This document shows, piece after piece, positions 10,487-17,440 of a stretch of 18,943 bases of DNA. Made by a program: the position numbers and the translations under genes. Origin of the DNA: Nitrosomonadales bacterium (lineage in GTDB: Bacteria; Pseudomonadota; Gammaproteobacteria; Burkholderiales; Gallionellaceae); the NCBI GenBank assembly GCA_016721605.1, contig JADKHS010000025.1, positions 1-18,943 of the forward strand. The letters are read 5' to 3'. The notes under the pieces were generated by a model. That model made no database searches, was not told the origin of the DNA, and worked only from the letters and a program-made list of their open reading frames with translations. The number at the start of each line of letters is the position of its first letter. The first letter of the stretch is position 1.

Positions 10487-10535
10487 GGACATTTCTACTT
10501 GGCAGGCGAGTGGACATTTCTATTTAGCGTTGACA
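10487..10535. mobile_element. IS21-like terminal repeat remnant
   Basis: Two copies of a 17-base motif, GGACATTTCTACTTGGC (10487-10503) and GGACATTTCTATTTAGC (10512-10528), lie 25 bases apart and are followed by GTTGACA ending at 10535. Multiple short terminal repeats with a TG...CA tip are typical of IS21-family ends, and this motif resembles ends I remember from that family. No istA/istB transposase is present, so only a relic remains. The upstream GC-rich stretch (about 10436-10486) may belong to it. Confidence 0.4.
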
Positions 10536-10940
10536 GGTGGAGGAATACCTGTTGGTTGATATGCTCAATAATTTGTCTGAATTAGCAGAGGATGAAGAAA
10601 TGGTGCTTGAGCGGTCACAAAGCAATTGAATCAGTTTGATGCAAAAAACTGTCTAAAGCACTTTTCGATTTCGGTTCGGTTGCGACTAAAAAATTAGTAT
10701 ACGTTTGGTTACTACCGAGCAATCAAAGGGATGCAGATTGAAAATTCACAGTTCTTCTTGCATCAACACAAGGACTTGACGTGCTGGTCAGTAAGATTGC
10801 GCTCGCACTCAAAATTTATCCCTACCTTGTTGAAAAAATTATTGGCTCATGCACATTCTTGCTAGCTATAATCCTCTGAACAAAGAACAATAATCCCAAT
10901 TAGACTATACTTCAATCCCAAATGGACGAGACGGCCAGGT
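10536..10940. other. Non-coding gap before the ATPase gene, with a weak promoter candidate
   Basis: About 400 bases with only a 22-codon ORF (from 10559) and no recognisable motif. A perfect TATAAT at 10867-10872 with TTGGCT at 10842-10847 gives a 19-base spacer, longer than ideal. It could drive the ATPase gene at 10941, about 70 bases downstream. The DNA here is AT-rich compared with the flanking genes. Confidence 0.3.
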
Positions 10941-12213
10941 ATGCTTGAAACTGAAGCAACATCAATCTATCCCAGATACATCCAGTCACGATTGATGGCT
11001 GCGTTGGCAGACACGCCGGTCGTGTTGTTGAGCGGCCCGCGCCAAGCGGGCAAAACCACCTTAGTGCGGCAACTGGCTGGGAGCAAGCGGCGTTATCTCA
11101 CGCTCGACGATGAACTGACTCGACTAGCAGCGCAAGAAGATCCGGTCGGATTGATTCGCAGTCTTGATAGTGCTGTGATTGACGAGATACAGCGCGCGCC
11201 CAATTTGCTTTTGGCAATCAAAAAAGCGGTGGATGAAGATCGCCGCCCCGGCCGATTCTTGCTCACCGGATCTGCCAACCTGATGGCCTTGCCAAGTATT
11301 GCCGACTCGCTCGCAGGGCGAATGGAAACCTTGGTGTTGCTGCCCCTCGCTCAGTGTGAGATCACTGCAAATCCTGAATCATCTCTCACTTGGCTCGACA
11401 TTCTATTTGCAGATGGCATCTTGGCAGCAACTCAGCCAGCCGTGGGTGATGCACTTGGTGGATAAAGTCATTCGAGGTGGCTATCCAGAAGCGTTATCGC
11501 GTGAGGACAATCGCCGCCGTAAAACATGGGCAAAACAATACATTGACTCGCTGATCCTGCGCGATATCAAAGACATCGCCAGCATTGACAAACTCGATCA
11601 GGTGCCCCGCCTGATGCGCGCCTTGGCGCAGACCGCAGGGCAGCTTTGCAACTACAGCCAGTTGGGCGGACAAGTCGGCATTGATCATAAGACCGCCAGC
11701 AAATACATCGCCATCTTCGAGCAAATGTATTTGATGCAGCGGCTGCAGTCGTGGTCGGGGAACCGGCTTTCTCGTTTGGTTAAAACACCCAAGCTGCAAT
11801 TTAATGATTCTGGCCTGTTGAGCGTGCTGTTGGATTTTTCCGATCCGATGCGCCAACGTAATCTATTTGGTCAATTGCTGGAAAGCTACGTGTTCGCCGA
11901 GCTACGCAAACAAATTACCTGTTCAGAAGATGAATATGGACTTTTCTACTACCGTGACAAAGACCAGTACGAAGTCGATTTCGTCGTGGAGAATGCCTCG
12001 GGGGAAATTATCGGCATCGAAGTTACAGCTGCCGCCAGCGTATCCTTGAGTGACCTCGCCGGATTAAAGCGGCTGGCCAGTGTTGCGCCCCAGAACTTCA
12101 AAGCAGGCATCATCCTTTACGATGGAACCGAAACGCTGCCCCTCGGCCGAGTCAATGACCGTCCGTTGTGGGCGATGCCTATTGCCACCCTCACTAGCAG
12201 TCGGAAAATGTAA
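10941..12213 (+). pseudogene. AAA ATPase with C-terminal DUF4143 domain, one frameshift
   Basis: The N-terminal part has a Walker A motif GPRQAGKTT (residues 32-40), a Walker B AVIDEIQ near 80, and a sensor-like LLTGSANLMAL. After a +1 shift near 11,410-11,425 (DILFADG joined to WQQLSQPWVMHLV) the frame continues with VIRGGYPEALSRED, a helical linker, and the DUF4143 domain. This last domain has a nuclease-like core, FYYRDKDQYEVDFVV and GEIIGIEVTAA. Such proteins are common on accessory DNA; their function is not established. In the nuclease-like strand I expected EVK and see EVT, so any catalytic site may be altered. The ATG at 10941 has only a weak AGG before it. One corrected base would restore about 423 codons. 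Confidence 0.75.
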
Positions 12214-12220
12214 GTAAGCA

Positions 12221-12285
12221 ATGAACAAATCCAATCTCAAAACTTACTCCGCAAGCCCGCAAGGATTTCATCGCGGTCACAATCT
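12221..12285 (+). pseudogene. Remnant resembling the N-terminus of BREX methyltransferase PglX
   Basis: The ATG at 12221 gives MNKSNLKTYS, and after a one-base shift the next frame gives QARKDFIAVT. Together these recall the conserved start of PglX proteins (a lysine-rich KLKxYAPQARxDFI pattern, from memory). Similarity fades after about 20 codons. The 80-codon ORF to 12463 contains no further recognisable domain. It sits 8 bases after the ATPase stop. A short match like this could be chance. Confidence 0.35.
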
Positions 12286-12414
12286 AACCTTGCTCGTTAA
12301 TGGCGTAAGCAAGAGCTTCTTGCTTCAGGTTGTGTACGACCAACGCATCTTCGCAGGAGGGGTGGGCGCGACCATGGACATGTCGGTCATCGTTAAATTA
12401 TTCAAGGAATCTTT

Positions 12415-12469
12415 CCCAAGTCATACGCAAAAATATTGGTTTTGTGTCGATTTTTGCGTATGACTTGGG
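12415..12469. repeat. Perfect 20-bp inverted repeat at the module boundary
   Basis: The left arm CCCAAGTCATACGCAAAAAT (12415-12434) is the exact reverse complement of 12450-12469, with a 15-base loop. There is no T run after either arm, so it is not a standard intrinsic terminator. The sequence TTTTGCGTATGA read on each strand gives F-C-V-stop, ending both the plus-strand ORF (12463) and the minus-strand DUF1845-like ORF (12421). It marks the border between the decayed left patchwork and the intact right block. Confidence 0.8.
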
Positions 12470-13245
12470 GCGGATTTGCTGGGCAGCACTATAAAGTAAC
12501 AGTCACCAATCCATTTCCTTTCGTTGATTGTTCCGCCAGACCGGCATCCTCGCCCATCAAGGGGTGCTCGCTTCCGCACTATCAGATGTTTGAGTTTTCG
12601 TCTTGCGCGACTTTTCTTAGGTGTTCCTACTGCCTCGTCTGCGGGGCTATCCGTTGCCGACTGGTCGGATTCTGCCTGAGCATAATGCTTGAGCTTCTGC
12701 GCGGCACTGAACGCGCGCGCCAGGATTGCAGAAATTTCTGCCGAAACCCCCAGCGTCTTTCTGCGCCATTGCCGCTCCAATGCGCCCTTCGCATCGTCGG
12801 CGATGAATCCGGCAAGCCATGTTGAATGCACCAACTCCATCAACCTGTCGAGCTCACGGATCATTTGCAGATATTGGCCGGATTTGTTGCAAGTTATTTT
12901 GGCTTGGTAAGTTGTGACATTGGTGTAATTTATCCTGCCAATATCAATGCCGTTGTCCTCGGCGATCTTCTTGAGCCTCGCGCTTTCATTGCGCAGATTT
13001 ACAAACGCGTTGTTGATCAGATGGTCGACCGCGCCATTGATGGTCATTATTTCGTTATCACTTTTGAGGACTGCTGGCAGAACAACGCTCAAGCTATGCA
13101 GTGCCGAATCGCATTTCTCGTAGCCGTTTTCAAATACAGCCTGGGCGGGTGACGAATGTATCTTCACCTCCTGGGTCAGGAATGGATTGCTAAACTCATC
13201 AGCTTTTTTTCTTGGTGGGCCTTTTACTGCTTTACCGTTTTCCAA
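12421..13245 (-). CDS. DUF1845-like conjugative-element protein
   Basis: I start it at TTG 13245, because AAAGGAGAG lies four bases before it; an ORF-extending TTG at 13278 has no ribosome site. This gives about 274 residues. The core (roughly residues 15-190) is helical. It begins with FSNPFLTQEVKIHSSPAQ and later has SGQYLQMIRELDRLMELV and STWLAGFI followed by RQWRRKTLGV. That pattern recalls DUF1845-family proteins of integrative conjugative elements and plasmids, some of which are regulators such as AcaB-like proteins. The C-terminal 80 or so residues are basic and low in recognisable structure. The last 20 run into the 20-bp inverted repeat, so the natural end may have been replaced. It is divergent from the exonuclease gene at 13553. 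Family assignment is from memory of sequence patterns. Confidence 0.5.
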   Translation of the reverse strand: MENGKAVKGPPRKKADEFSNPFLTQEVKIHSSPAQAVFENGYEKCDSALHSLSVVLPAVLKSDNEIMTINGAVDHLINNAFVNLRNESARLKKIAEDNGIDIGRINYTNVTTYQAKITCNKSGQYLQMIRELDRLMELVHSTWLAGFIADDAKGALERQWRRKTLGVSAEISAILARAFSAAQKLKHYAQAESDQSATDSPADEAVGTPKKSRARRKLKHLIVRKRAPLDGRGCRSGGTINERKWIGDCYFIVLPSKSAPSHTQKSTQNQYFCV

Positions 13246-13346
13246 GAATCTCTCCTTTGCGGTTGAGGAACAAAACAACAGCGCTAATACAAAGGCTAAA
13301 TAGTGAAACAGGGCTTCAGAAAAAATCTGATGGAAAGTCGGCGATT

Positions 13347-13363
13347 ATGCGGATTATCCGCAT
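13347..13363. promoter_or_regulatory. Palindrome in the divergent intergenic region
   Basis: ATGCGGA-TTA-TCCGCAT, 7-bp arms around three bases, in the 307-base gap between the minus-strand DUF1845-like gene (13245) and the plus-strand exonuclease gene (13553). It is a plausible operator for a dimeric regulator acting on one or both directions. No partner is known. Confidence 0.45.
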
Positions 13364-13417
13364 GGAAGAAAGAATAAACCCGGTGTAGTGTCTTCTGCAT
13401 CTTGCTTCATGTGCTTA

Positions 13418-13497
13418 ATGCCATGAGCTGATATTGGCGGCTGACCAATCAAAACAAACAGAAGACGAGCAATTGTCATAACCACCCAGCGGGGACA
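13418..13497 (+). repeat. 80-base upstream repeat, copy 1
   Basis: About 75 of 80 bases match 17441-17520. Each copy leads directly into a two-stem leader. The most conserved part is ATTGGCGGCTGACCAATCAA and the following AAACAGAAGACGAGCAAT. It probably holds a promoter or activator site shared by the exonuclease and radC operons, though no clean -35/-10 pair can be read. Confidence 0.7.
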
Positions 13498-13552
13498 TCG
13501 TTCCCCGCAAGGGTCATGGTGTCTCCGTTTTATTTCAAAAAGGAGACACCAA
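13484..13552 (+). promoter_or_regulatory. Two-stem leader RNA, copy 1 (RecE-like gene)
   Basis: Stem 1 is GCGGGGA (13489-13495) with TCCCCGC (13502-13508), loop CATCGT, enclosed by ACCC (13484-13487) and GGGT (13511-13514). Stem 2 is TGGTGTCTCC (13517-13526) with GGAGACACCA (13542-13551), a perfect 10 bp. It buries the only Shine-Dalgarno sequence, two bases before ATG 13553 at its 3' edge. Opening of stem 2 would be needed for translation. It resembles the radC RNA motif by memory. Confidence 0.75.
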
Positions 13553-14365
13553 ATGAAACGCATCGTCAGAGACTTGCCTATACAGGTTTACCACGCCAGT
13601 GAGGCAATATCACACAGCGGGATTGTTCAACTACTCAAGTCCCCCGAACACTACCTGCAATACAAAATGGGGTCAGTCGAGCCAACGCCAGCAATGGAAT
13701 TTGGTTCGGCATTCCACGGCTTTATCCTTGAACTCCAGGTATTTTCAAAAGATTATGTGCTCGCGCCAAAGTTCGACCGCCGCACCAAGGAAGGCAAGGA
13801 AATAGCCGCAAAGTGGGATGCTGAAAATGCGGGCAAGATATCTTTGAGTACAGAGCAGATGGACACACTTGCTGCAATGAGGGTAAGCGTTTTCAATCAT
13901 GCGGGCGCAGCCAAAATGCTTGACGATGGTGAAGCTGAGACCTCCCTGTTCTGGACTGATGACTACACGGGATTAGAGTGCAGGATACGTCCAGACTGGA
14001 TGAGCGAGTACGGTATGGCAGACCTTAAAAGCTGCTGTGGTGCGAGCAAAGACAGCTTCTCCAAAGCAATAGCCAATCTTGGCTATGACGTGCAGGCCGC
14101 TTTTTACACTGACGGCATGAAGGCGGTGACTGGAAAATCAGTCAACTTTTACTTTATCGCAGTAGAAAAAAATGCACCGTATTCGACGGCTTGCTACATC
14201 GCCAGTCAACAAATGATCGAAGTAGGGCGTGCCAAGTATCGCGGTGCGCTTGAGTTGCTGAAATGGTGCCAGGAAAACAATCATTTTCCCGGCTATCAAC
14301 CGAGCGGCGAGATTGAGAGTATCGATCTTCCGCGCTGGGCAGCAAACTTCGATATCGAAGCGTAA
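13553..14365 (+). CDS. RecE-like PD-(D/E)XK exonuclease (YqaJ/DUF3799 type)
   Basis: A 270-residue protein with the layout of phage and ICE recombination exonucleases: a helical N-terminus, FGSAFHGFILE with His55, RPDWMS with Asp148, DLKS with Asp157-x-Lys159, and Q181AAFY185 (QxxxY motif). These form the metal-binding PD-(D/E)XK active site that chews the 5' strand of dsDNA. The single-strand annealing partner RecT is encoded 480 bases downstream, so the two are expected to act together in Red/RecET-like recombination of the element. The first gene of the plus-strand block, its start ATG 13553 follows GGAGACACC inside the leader stem. The frame is intact and complete. Confidence 0.8.
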   Translation: MKRIVRDLPIQVYHASEAISHSGIVQLLKSPEHYLQYKMGSVEPTPAMEFGSAFHGFILELQVFSKDYVLAPKFDRRTKEGKEIAAKWDAENAGKISLSTEQMDTLAAMRVSVFNHAGAAKMLDDGEAETSLFWTDDYTGLECRIRPDWMSEYGMADLKSCCGASKDSFSKAIANLGYDVQAAFYTDGMKAVTGKSVNFYFIAVEKNAPYSTACYIASQQMIEVGRAKYRGALELLKWCQENNHFPGYQPSGEIESIDLPRWAANFDIEA

Positions 14366-14370
14366 CAACA

Positions 14371-14439
14371 ACCCTGTCGGGGACACTTCCCCGACTAGGG
14401 TTTGTGTCCCCTTTTTTATTTCAAATGAGGAGACGCAAA
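14371..14439 (+). promoter_or_regulatory. Two-stem leader RNA, copy 2 (small membrane protein)
   Basis: Stem 1 is GTCGGGGA (14376-14383) with TCCCCGAC (14388-14395), loop CACT, directly extended by ACCCT (14371-14375) and AGGGT (14397-14401). Stem 2 is TTTGTGTC (14401-14408) with GACGCAAA (14432-14439), one G-T pair, then further C-G pairs onto the GGAG ribosome site. Compared with copy 1 the GG/CC pairs at the base have become TT/AA on both sides. Confidence 0.7.
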
Positions 14440-14682
14440 ATGGGAATCGTTATCATGTTAATGCTGGCATGGGCGCTTTATTCGGCCATTCGAGCTGTGG
14501 TGGTATTTATCAAACCACTCATGAGAGCAAAGCCTGCAACCAGGACTCCGGCGGCATCAATGCCAAACGAGCCAAACTGGGCAGAGCTTGAAACACCCAC
14601 ATTCATTCGGCTCGGATTAGCTTTTCCTGTTCTGACTGAAAAGAAGAAGAGGGTGCGAAAGAAAATTCAAGTTGCTGCGTAA
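14440..14682 (+). CDS. Small single-span membrane protein, function unknown
   Basis: Start chosen at ATG 14440, one spacer from GGAGACGCAAA in the leader, rather than the in-frame ATG at 14404 that lies inside the leader hairpin. The 80 residues begin with a hydrophobic helix (MGIVIMLMLAWALYSAIRAV and VVFI). A proline- and alanine-rich middle and a very basic C-terminus (EKKKRVRKKIQ) follow. It has no recognised family. Its private copy of the leader and its place between the exonuclease and RecT genes argue that it is a real gene of the same regulon. A cytoplasmic basic tail could touch DNA or membrane lipids, which is only inference. Confidence 0.6.
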   Translation: MGIVIMLMLAWALYSAIRAVVVFIKPLMRAKPATRTPAASMPNEPNWAELETPTFIRLGLAFPVLTEKKKRVRKKIQVAA

Positions 14683-14769
14683 TGCAGTGACGTGAAAAAG
14701 GCGGCTGGCCTTGCCGAAAGGTAAAACAGCATTAAGTATCGTTTCGGGCAACCGGTTCGATTCAAGCAA

Positions 14770-14846
14770 CCCCACGGGGACATTCATTGTCCCTATGGGG
14801 CGTGGTGTCTCCGTTTTTTTATGTTTTAACAAAAAGGAGAAACACC
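14770..14846 (+). promoter_or_regulatory. Two-stem leader RNA, copy 3 (recT)
   Basis: Stem 1 is GGGACA (14777-14782) with TGTCCC (14788-14793), enclosed by CCCCA (14770-14774) and TGGGG (14796-14800). Stem 2 is TGGTGTCTCC (14803-14812) with GGAG-AA-ACACCA ending at the A of ATG 14847, so it has a two-base bulge. The Shine-Dalgarno GGAG (14836-14839) is in the stem. The loop has a T7 run. Confidence 0.72.
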
Positions 14847-15902
14847 ATGTCATTACAAGCACTCAAAAACATCAACCGTACCGCCGCAGCCAAGAACGAG
14901 CAACCCCAAGGCTTCCCGGCAATGCTTGAACAGTTCAAGGGAGAAATCGCCCGTGCGCTGCCCAAGCACATTAATCCTGATCGCATGGCACGCATTGCGC
15001 TCACGGCGTTTCGGATGACCCCGAAGCTGGGTGAATGCGACCCGCGCAGCGTGTTTGCTGCCGTCATCCAGTCCTCGCAACTTGGACTTGAAGTCGGGCT
15101 CATGGGCGAAGCTCACCTTGTCCCGTTTGGCAACCAATGCCAACTCATTCCGGGTTACACCGGATTGATGAAGCTGGCGCGTCAGAGTGGATTGGTACAG
15201 GACATCTATGCACACGAGGTACGCATGAATGATACGTTCGCGCTAAAACTCGGCATGGAACGAAGCCTGGAGCACGAACCGCTGACTGCACCGGGCGGCT
15301 TCCCCACGTCTGATGAAGAACGCGGAGAGGTGGTTGGTTTCTATGCGGTAGGCGTTCTCAAAGATGATAGCAGGACGTTTGTCGCAATGGGCCGTAAAGA
15401 AGTCGAAAGTATCCGTGATGGCAGTCGCGGCTACCAGGCAGCCAAGAAGTACAAGAAGGAATCCGTCTGGGATACCGACTTTGTAGCGATGGGGCTGAAA
15501 ACGGTCATTCGGCGCATCTGCAAGTTCTTGCCTAAATCCCCCGAGCTGGCAACGGCACTGGCGATGGATGAAAAAGCGCATGCAGGTCAAGGTCAAAACC
15601 TGAATCTGAACGATGTGATCGACGGCAGTTACGCGCCGGTTGATGTCGTGGATGAGGCAGTGGAGATCAAAGAAAAAATGCCCGTCAAAACCGAGAGCCA
15701 ACCGCAATCGGCAAAAGAACTGAGCAAACTCGAAAAGCTGGACAAGGTTGTCGCGGCTTTGAAATCAGCCAGCACTGTTGAAGCATTGGATGAGATCTAT
15801 ATCCGTGCTGAAGTGGATTTGGAGGATGCAGAGCTTGAGGTCGCTCTGCGCGAGTATCGCCAATACAAAGACGCGATTATTGAACAAGGCAGCCTGGTTT
15901 AA
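14847..15902 (+). CDS. recT: RecT-family single-strand annealing protein
   Basis: Start chosen at ATG 14847 behind the leader ribosome site; the in-frame ATG at 14787 lies in the leader. The 351-residue product has typical RecT features: INPDRMARIALTAFRMTPKL, then CDPRSVFAAVIQSSQLGLEV, GLMGEAHLVPFGNQCQLIPG and YTGLMKLARQSG. A long helical, lysine- and glutamate-rich C-terminus (roughly 245-351) follows. RecT binds the ssDNA left by RecE and anneals it to a complementary strand, independent of RecA. Partner of the exonuclease at 13553. Its stop overlaps the ATG of the next ORF by one base (TAATG). The C-terminal tail is longer than in E. coli Rac RecT. The frame is intact. Confidence 0.9.
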   Translation: MSLQALKNINRTAAAKNEQPQGFPAMLEQFKGEIARALPKHINPDRMARIALTAFRMTPKLGECDPRSVFAAVIQSSQLGLEVGLMGEAHLVPFGNQCQLIPGYTGLMKLARQSGLVQDIYAHEVRMNDTFALKLGMERSLEHEPLTAPGGFPTSDEERGEVVGFYAVGVLKDDSRTFVAMGRKEVESIRDGSRGYQAAKKYKKESVWDTDFVAMGLKTVIRRICKFLPKSPELATALAMDEKAHAGQGQNLNLNDVIDGSYAPVDVVDEAVEIKEKMPVKTESQPQSAKELSKLEKLDKVVAALKSASTVEALDEIYIRAEVDLEDAELEVALREYRQYKDAIIEQGSLV

Positions 15903-16117
15903 TGACCCTCATGGGGACATCGTTCCCATTTTGGAAATATCAGAAAGTCGGAGAGGATCGTTACGTCACAAAAATTGTTGTCTCCGAGATGAAAATGCTC
16001 TGTGGCAACAAGACGGATGGTGAGTCGCGCGTTGCAGCACCTGCTGCGTCCGCTGCCAACAAAGGCAAAACCACAAAGTCAGGCCCGAAGCCTGAATTTG
16101 ACGCAAAACCTTTCTAA
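15902..16117 (+). pseudogene. SSB C-terminal remnant fused to a leader hairpin
   Basis: The 71-codon ORF starts at ATG 15902, coupled to the recT stop. The first ten codons are simply the translated leader hairpin. From residue 11 it reads WKYQKVGEDRYVTKIVVSEM then KMLCG, which matches the last OB-fold strand of single-stranded DNA binding proteins (W..K...DRY.T.IVV..M.ML.G). An alanine- and lysine-rich linker and the end PEFDAKPF follow. SSB normally has about 90 more residues before this strand and a more acidic DDDIPF tip. The gene therefore seems to have lost its N-terminal DNA-binding core by an internal deletion joining the leader to the 3' part. It may still be translated as a small peptide. 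Confidence 0.55.
15911..15929 (+). promoter_or_regulatory. Leader element, degenerate copy 4 (stem 1 only)
   Basis: ATGGGGA (15911-15917) pairs with TTCCCAT (15923-15929), with one G-T pair and loop CATCG, the same loop as copy 1. There is no second stem or ribosome site after it; the sequence continues into the SSB remnant. It is what is left after a deletion through the leader and the 5' end of the gene. Confidence 0.55.
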
Positions 16118-16125
16118 AACTCAAC

Positions 16126-16261
16126 CACCCACCGGGGGAATCATCCCCCATGGGGTGCTTCTTTGCCGGTGGTTTTACAACCACCCGCCCACACGGGACA
16201 CACCAGAACATCCCGCTGGGTGCTTTGGCGTGTCCCATGCGGGATATACCAAGGAGGCACC
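16126..16261 (+). promoter_or_regulatory. Two-stem leader RNA, expanded copy 5 (primase)
   Basis: Stem 1 is GGGGGA (16134-16139) with TCCCCC (16144-16149), enclosed by CACCC (16126-16130) and GGGTG (16153-16157). Stem 2 pairs GGTGCTTCTTTG (16154-16165) with CAAGGAGGCACC (16250-16261), 12 bp including two G-T pairs, ending right at ATG 16262. Here the stem 2 loop is 84 bases and contains its own hairpin, GGTGGTT (16168-16174) with AACCACC (16179-16185), and the pair GGGACAC (16195-16201) with GTGTCCC. The Shine-Dalgarno AAGGAGG is the strongest of the set. Confidence 0.62.
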
Positions 16262-17329
16262 ATGGAAGCGAAAGAACTGAAGTTGTTGGCCGCAGGACGC
16301 TGGACAAGCATTGTTGCATCGCTCGCCCCGCATCTTGGTCAGGCAGTAGAGCGCACGCCGAATCATGTGCCGTGCCCCGTGCATGGCGGGACAGATGGAT
16401 TCCGGCTGTTTCGGGATTTTGATGAAACTGGTGGCGGTGTGTGCAACACATGCGGCATCTATCACGATGGATATACGCTACTCATGTGGGCGAACGGGTG
16501 GGATTTTCTCACTACCCATCGCGCCATACACGACATGCTATTGGGAAGCGGCGAGCAGCATTACGCGCCCTTGCCAGCCAAAAAAGTGTGTGTCAAAAAA
16601 GAGGAGAACAGGCAAGACATTCGCGATTCTCTGAATCATGTGTGGAAAGCCAGCATTCCTCTGACCTCCCCCGAAGCGCGGGCAGCAAGGTTGTATTTTG
16701 CAAACCGTGGAATCGGGCAGATCGACTATCGAAAAATTGATATCAAGATGATCCGTTTTGTCCCTTCGCTTGAGTATTACGAAAAGGGAAAGCTGGTCAA
16801 CAGGTATCCCGCCATTGTCACCATGGTGTGCGATGCAAACGGTTGTCCTTCGACCGTACATCGCACCTACATTACACACGATGGTGCGAAAGCAAATATC
16901 CAATCACCCAAAAAAATGATGCGGCACTGCGCCGACAATTTGTTTGGCGCGATGAGGATAGCGGTACAGGGCAGCAGCAAGGTATTGGCAGTCACAGAGG
17001 GCATCGAAACAGCACTGGCCATCATGGGTGCTTTCAATGTGCCTGTATGGGCTGCTGGAAACGCGTACTTGCTGGAAAACTTCGTGCCGCCAAAAGGTAT
17101 TGATGTGGTGATCTATGCCGACAAAGACCGGCCTTCCATGATTCATCCGGAAGGTCACGGATTGAGTTCGGCGAAGTCACTGGTCAAACGCCTGTGGAAA
17201 GAAGGCGTAAAGGCCAGCATCAAGCTACCTGACACAGATATTCCGCAAGGGATGAAATCTGTTGACTGGCTGGATGTTGTCAATAGCAATGCCTATCAGG
17301 CAATCATCAAAAAAACCGCCGCAAGTTAA
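16262..17329 (+). CDS. Zinc-finger/toprim primase (phage/ICE type)
   Basis: 355 residues from ATG 16262, which follows AAGGAGGCACC. An N-terminal zinc-binding motif has Cys38, His41, Cys61 and Cys64 (CPVHGG ... VCNTCG), as in DnaG/P4-alpha-type primases that recognise template DNA. A toprim domain follows with VTEGIETALA (Glu246) and YADKDR (Asp287, Asp289), the acidic metal ligands for nucleotidyl transfer. A substrate-binding region lies between them (about 110-235). It likely makes RNA primers on ssDNA, for example for complementary strand synthesis after transfer. No helicase domain is attached. A stem-loop terminator follows 42 bases after its stop, so the transcription unit probably ends here. 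Confidence 0.82.
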   Translation: MEAKELKLLAAGRWTSIVASLAPHLGQAVERTPNHVPCPVHGGTDGFRLFRDFDETGGGVCNTCGIYHDGYTLLMWANGWDFLTTHRAIHDMLLGSGEQHYAPLPAKKVCVKKEENRQDIRDSLNHVWKASIPLTSPEARAARLYFANRGIGQIDYRKIDIKMIRFVPSLEYYEKGKLVNRYPAIVTMVCDANGCPSTVHRTYITHDGAKANIQSPKKMMRHCADNLFGAMRIAVQGSSKVLAVTEGIETALAIMGAFNVPVWAAGNAYLLENFVPPKGIDVVIYADKDRPSMIHPEGHGLSSAKSLVKRLWKEGVKASIKLPDTDIPQGMKSVDWLDVVNSNAYQAIIKKTAAS

Positions 17330-17370
17330 GCAGTCCAGTCTCATGGACATGCCTGCCCAAAGTGGTTTTA

Positions 17371-17390
17371 CCTCGCTTGCGGGGCTTTTT
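17371..17390 (+). terminator. Intrinsic terminator after the primase gene
   Basis: CCTCG pairs with CGGGG around a short CTTG loop (one T-G pair), followed directly by C and TTTTT (17386-17390). It stands between the primase stop (17329) and the radC upstream repeat. This separates two transcription units and implies a fresh promoter in 17391-17506. Confidence 0.6.
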
Positions 17391-17440
17391 ATGACGCATT
17401 CGATGAGTGCGCCATAAAAAGAGAATTCATCCTCATGGCT

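Noticed and set aside
12415..12469. Calling the 20-bp inverted repeat an intrinsic terminator
   Set aside because: No T run follows the stem on either strand and the AT-rich part is next to the loop, not at the base.
13246..13278. Extending the DUF1845-like gene to a TTG at 13278
   Set aside because: The TTG at 13245 has AAAGGAGAG four bases upstream; the longer form has none.
14745..14765. A GGTTCGATTC string like the T-loop of a tRNA before the recT leader
   Set aside because: The flanking bases do not pair as a T-stem, and no D-arm, anticodon arm or acceptor stem can be folded around it.
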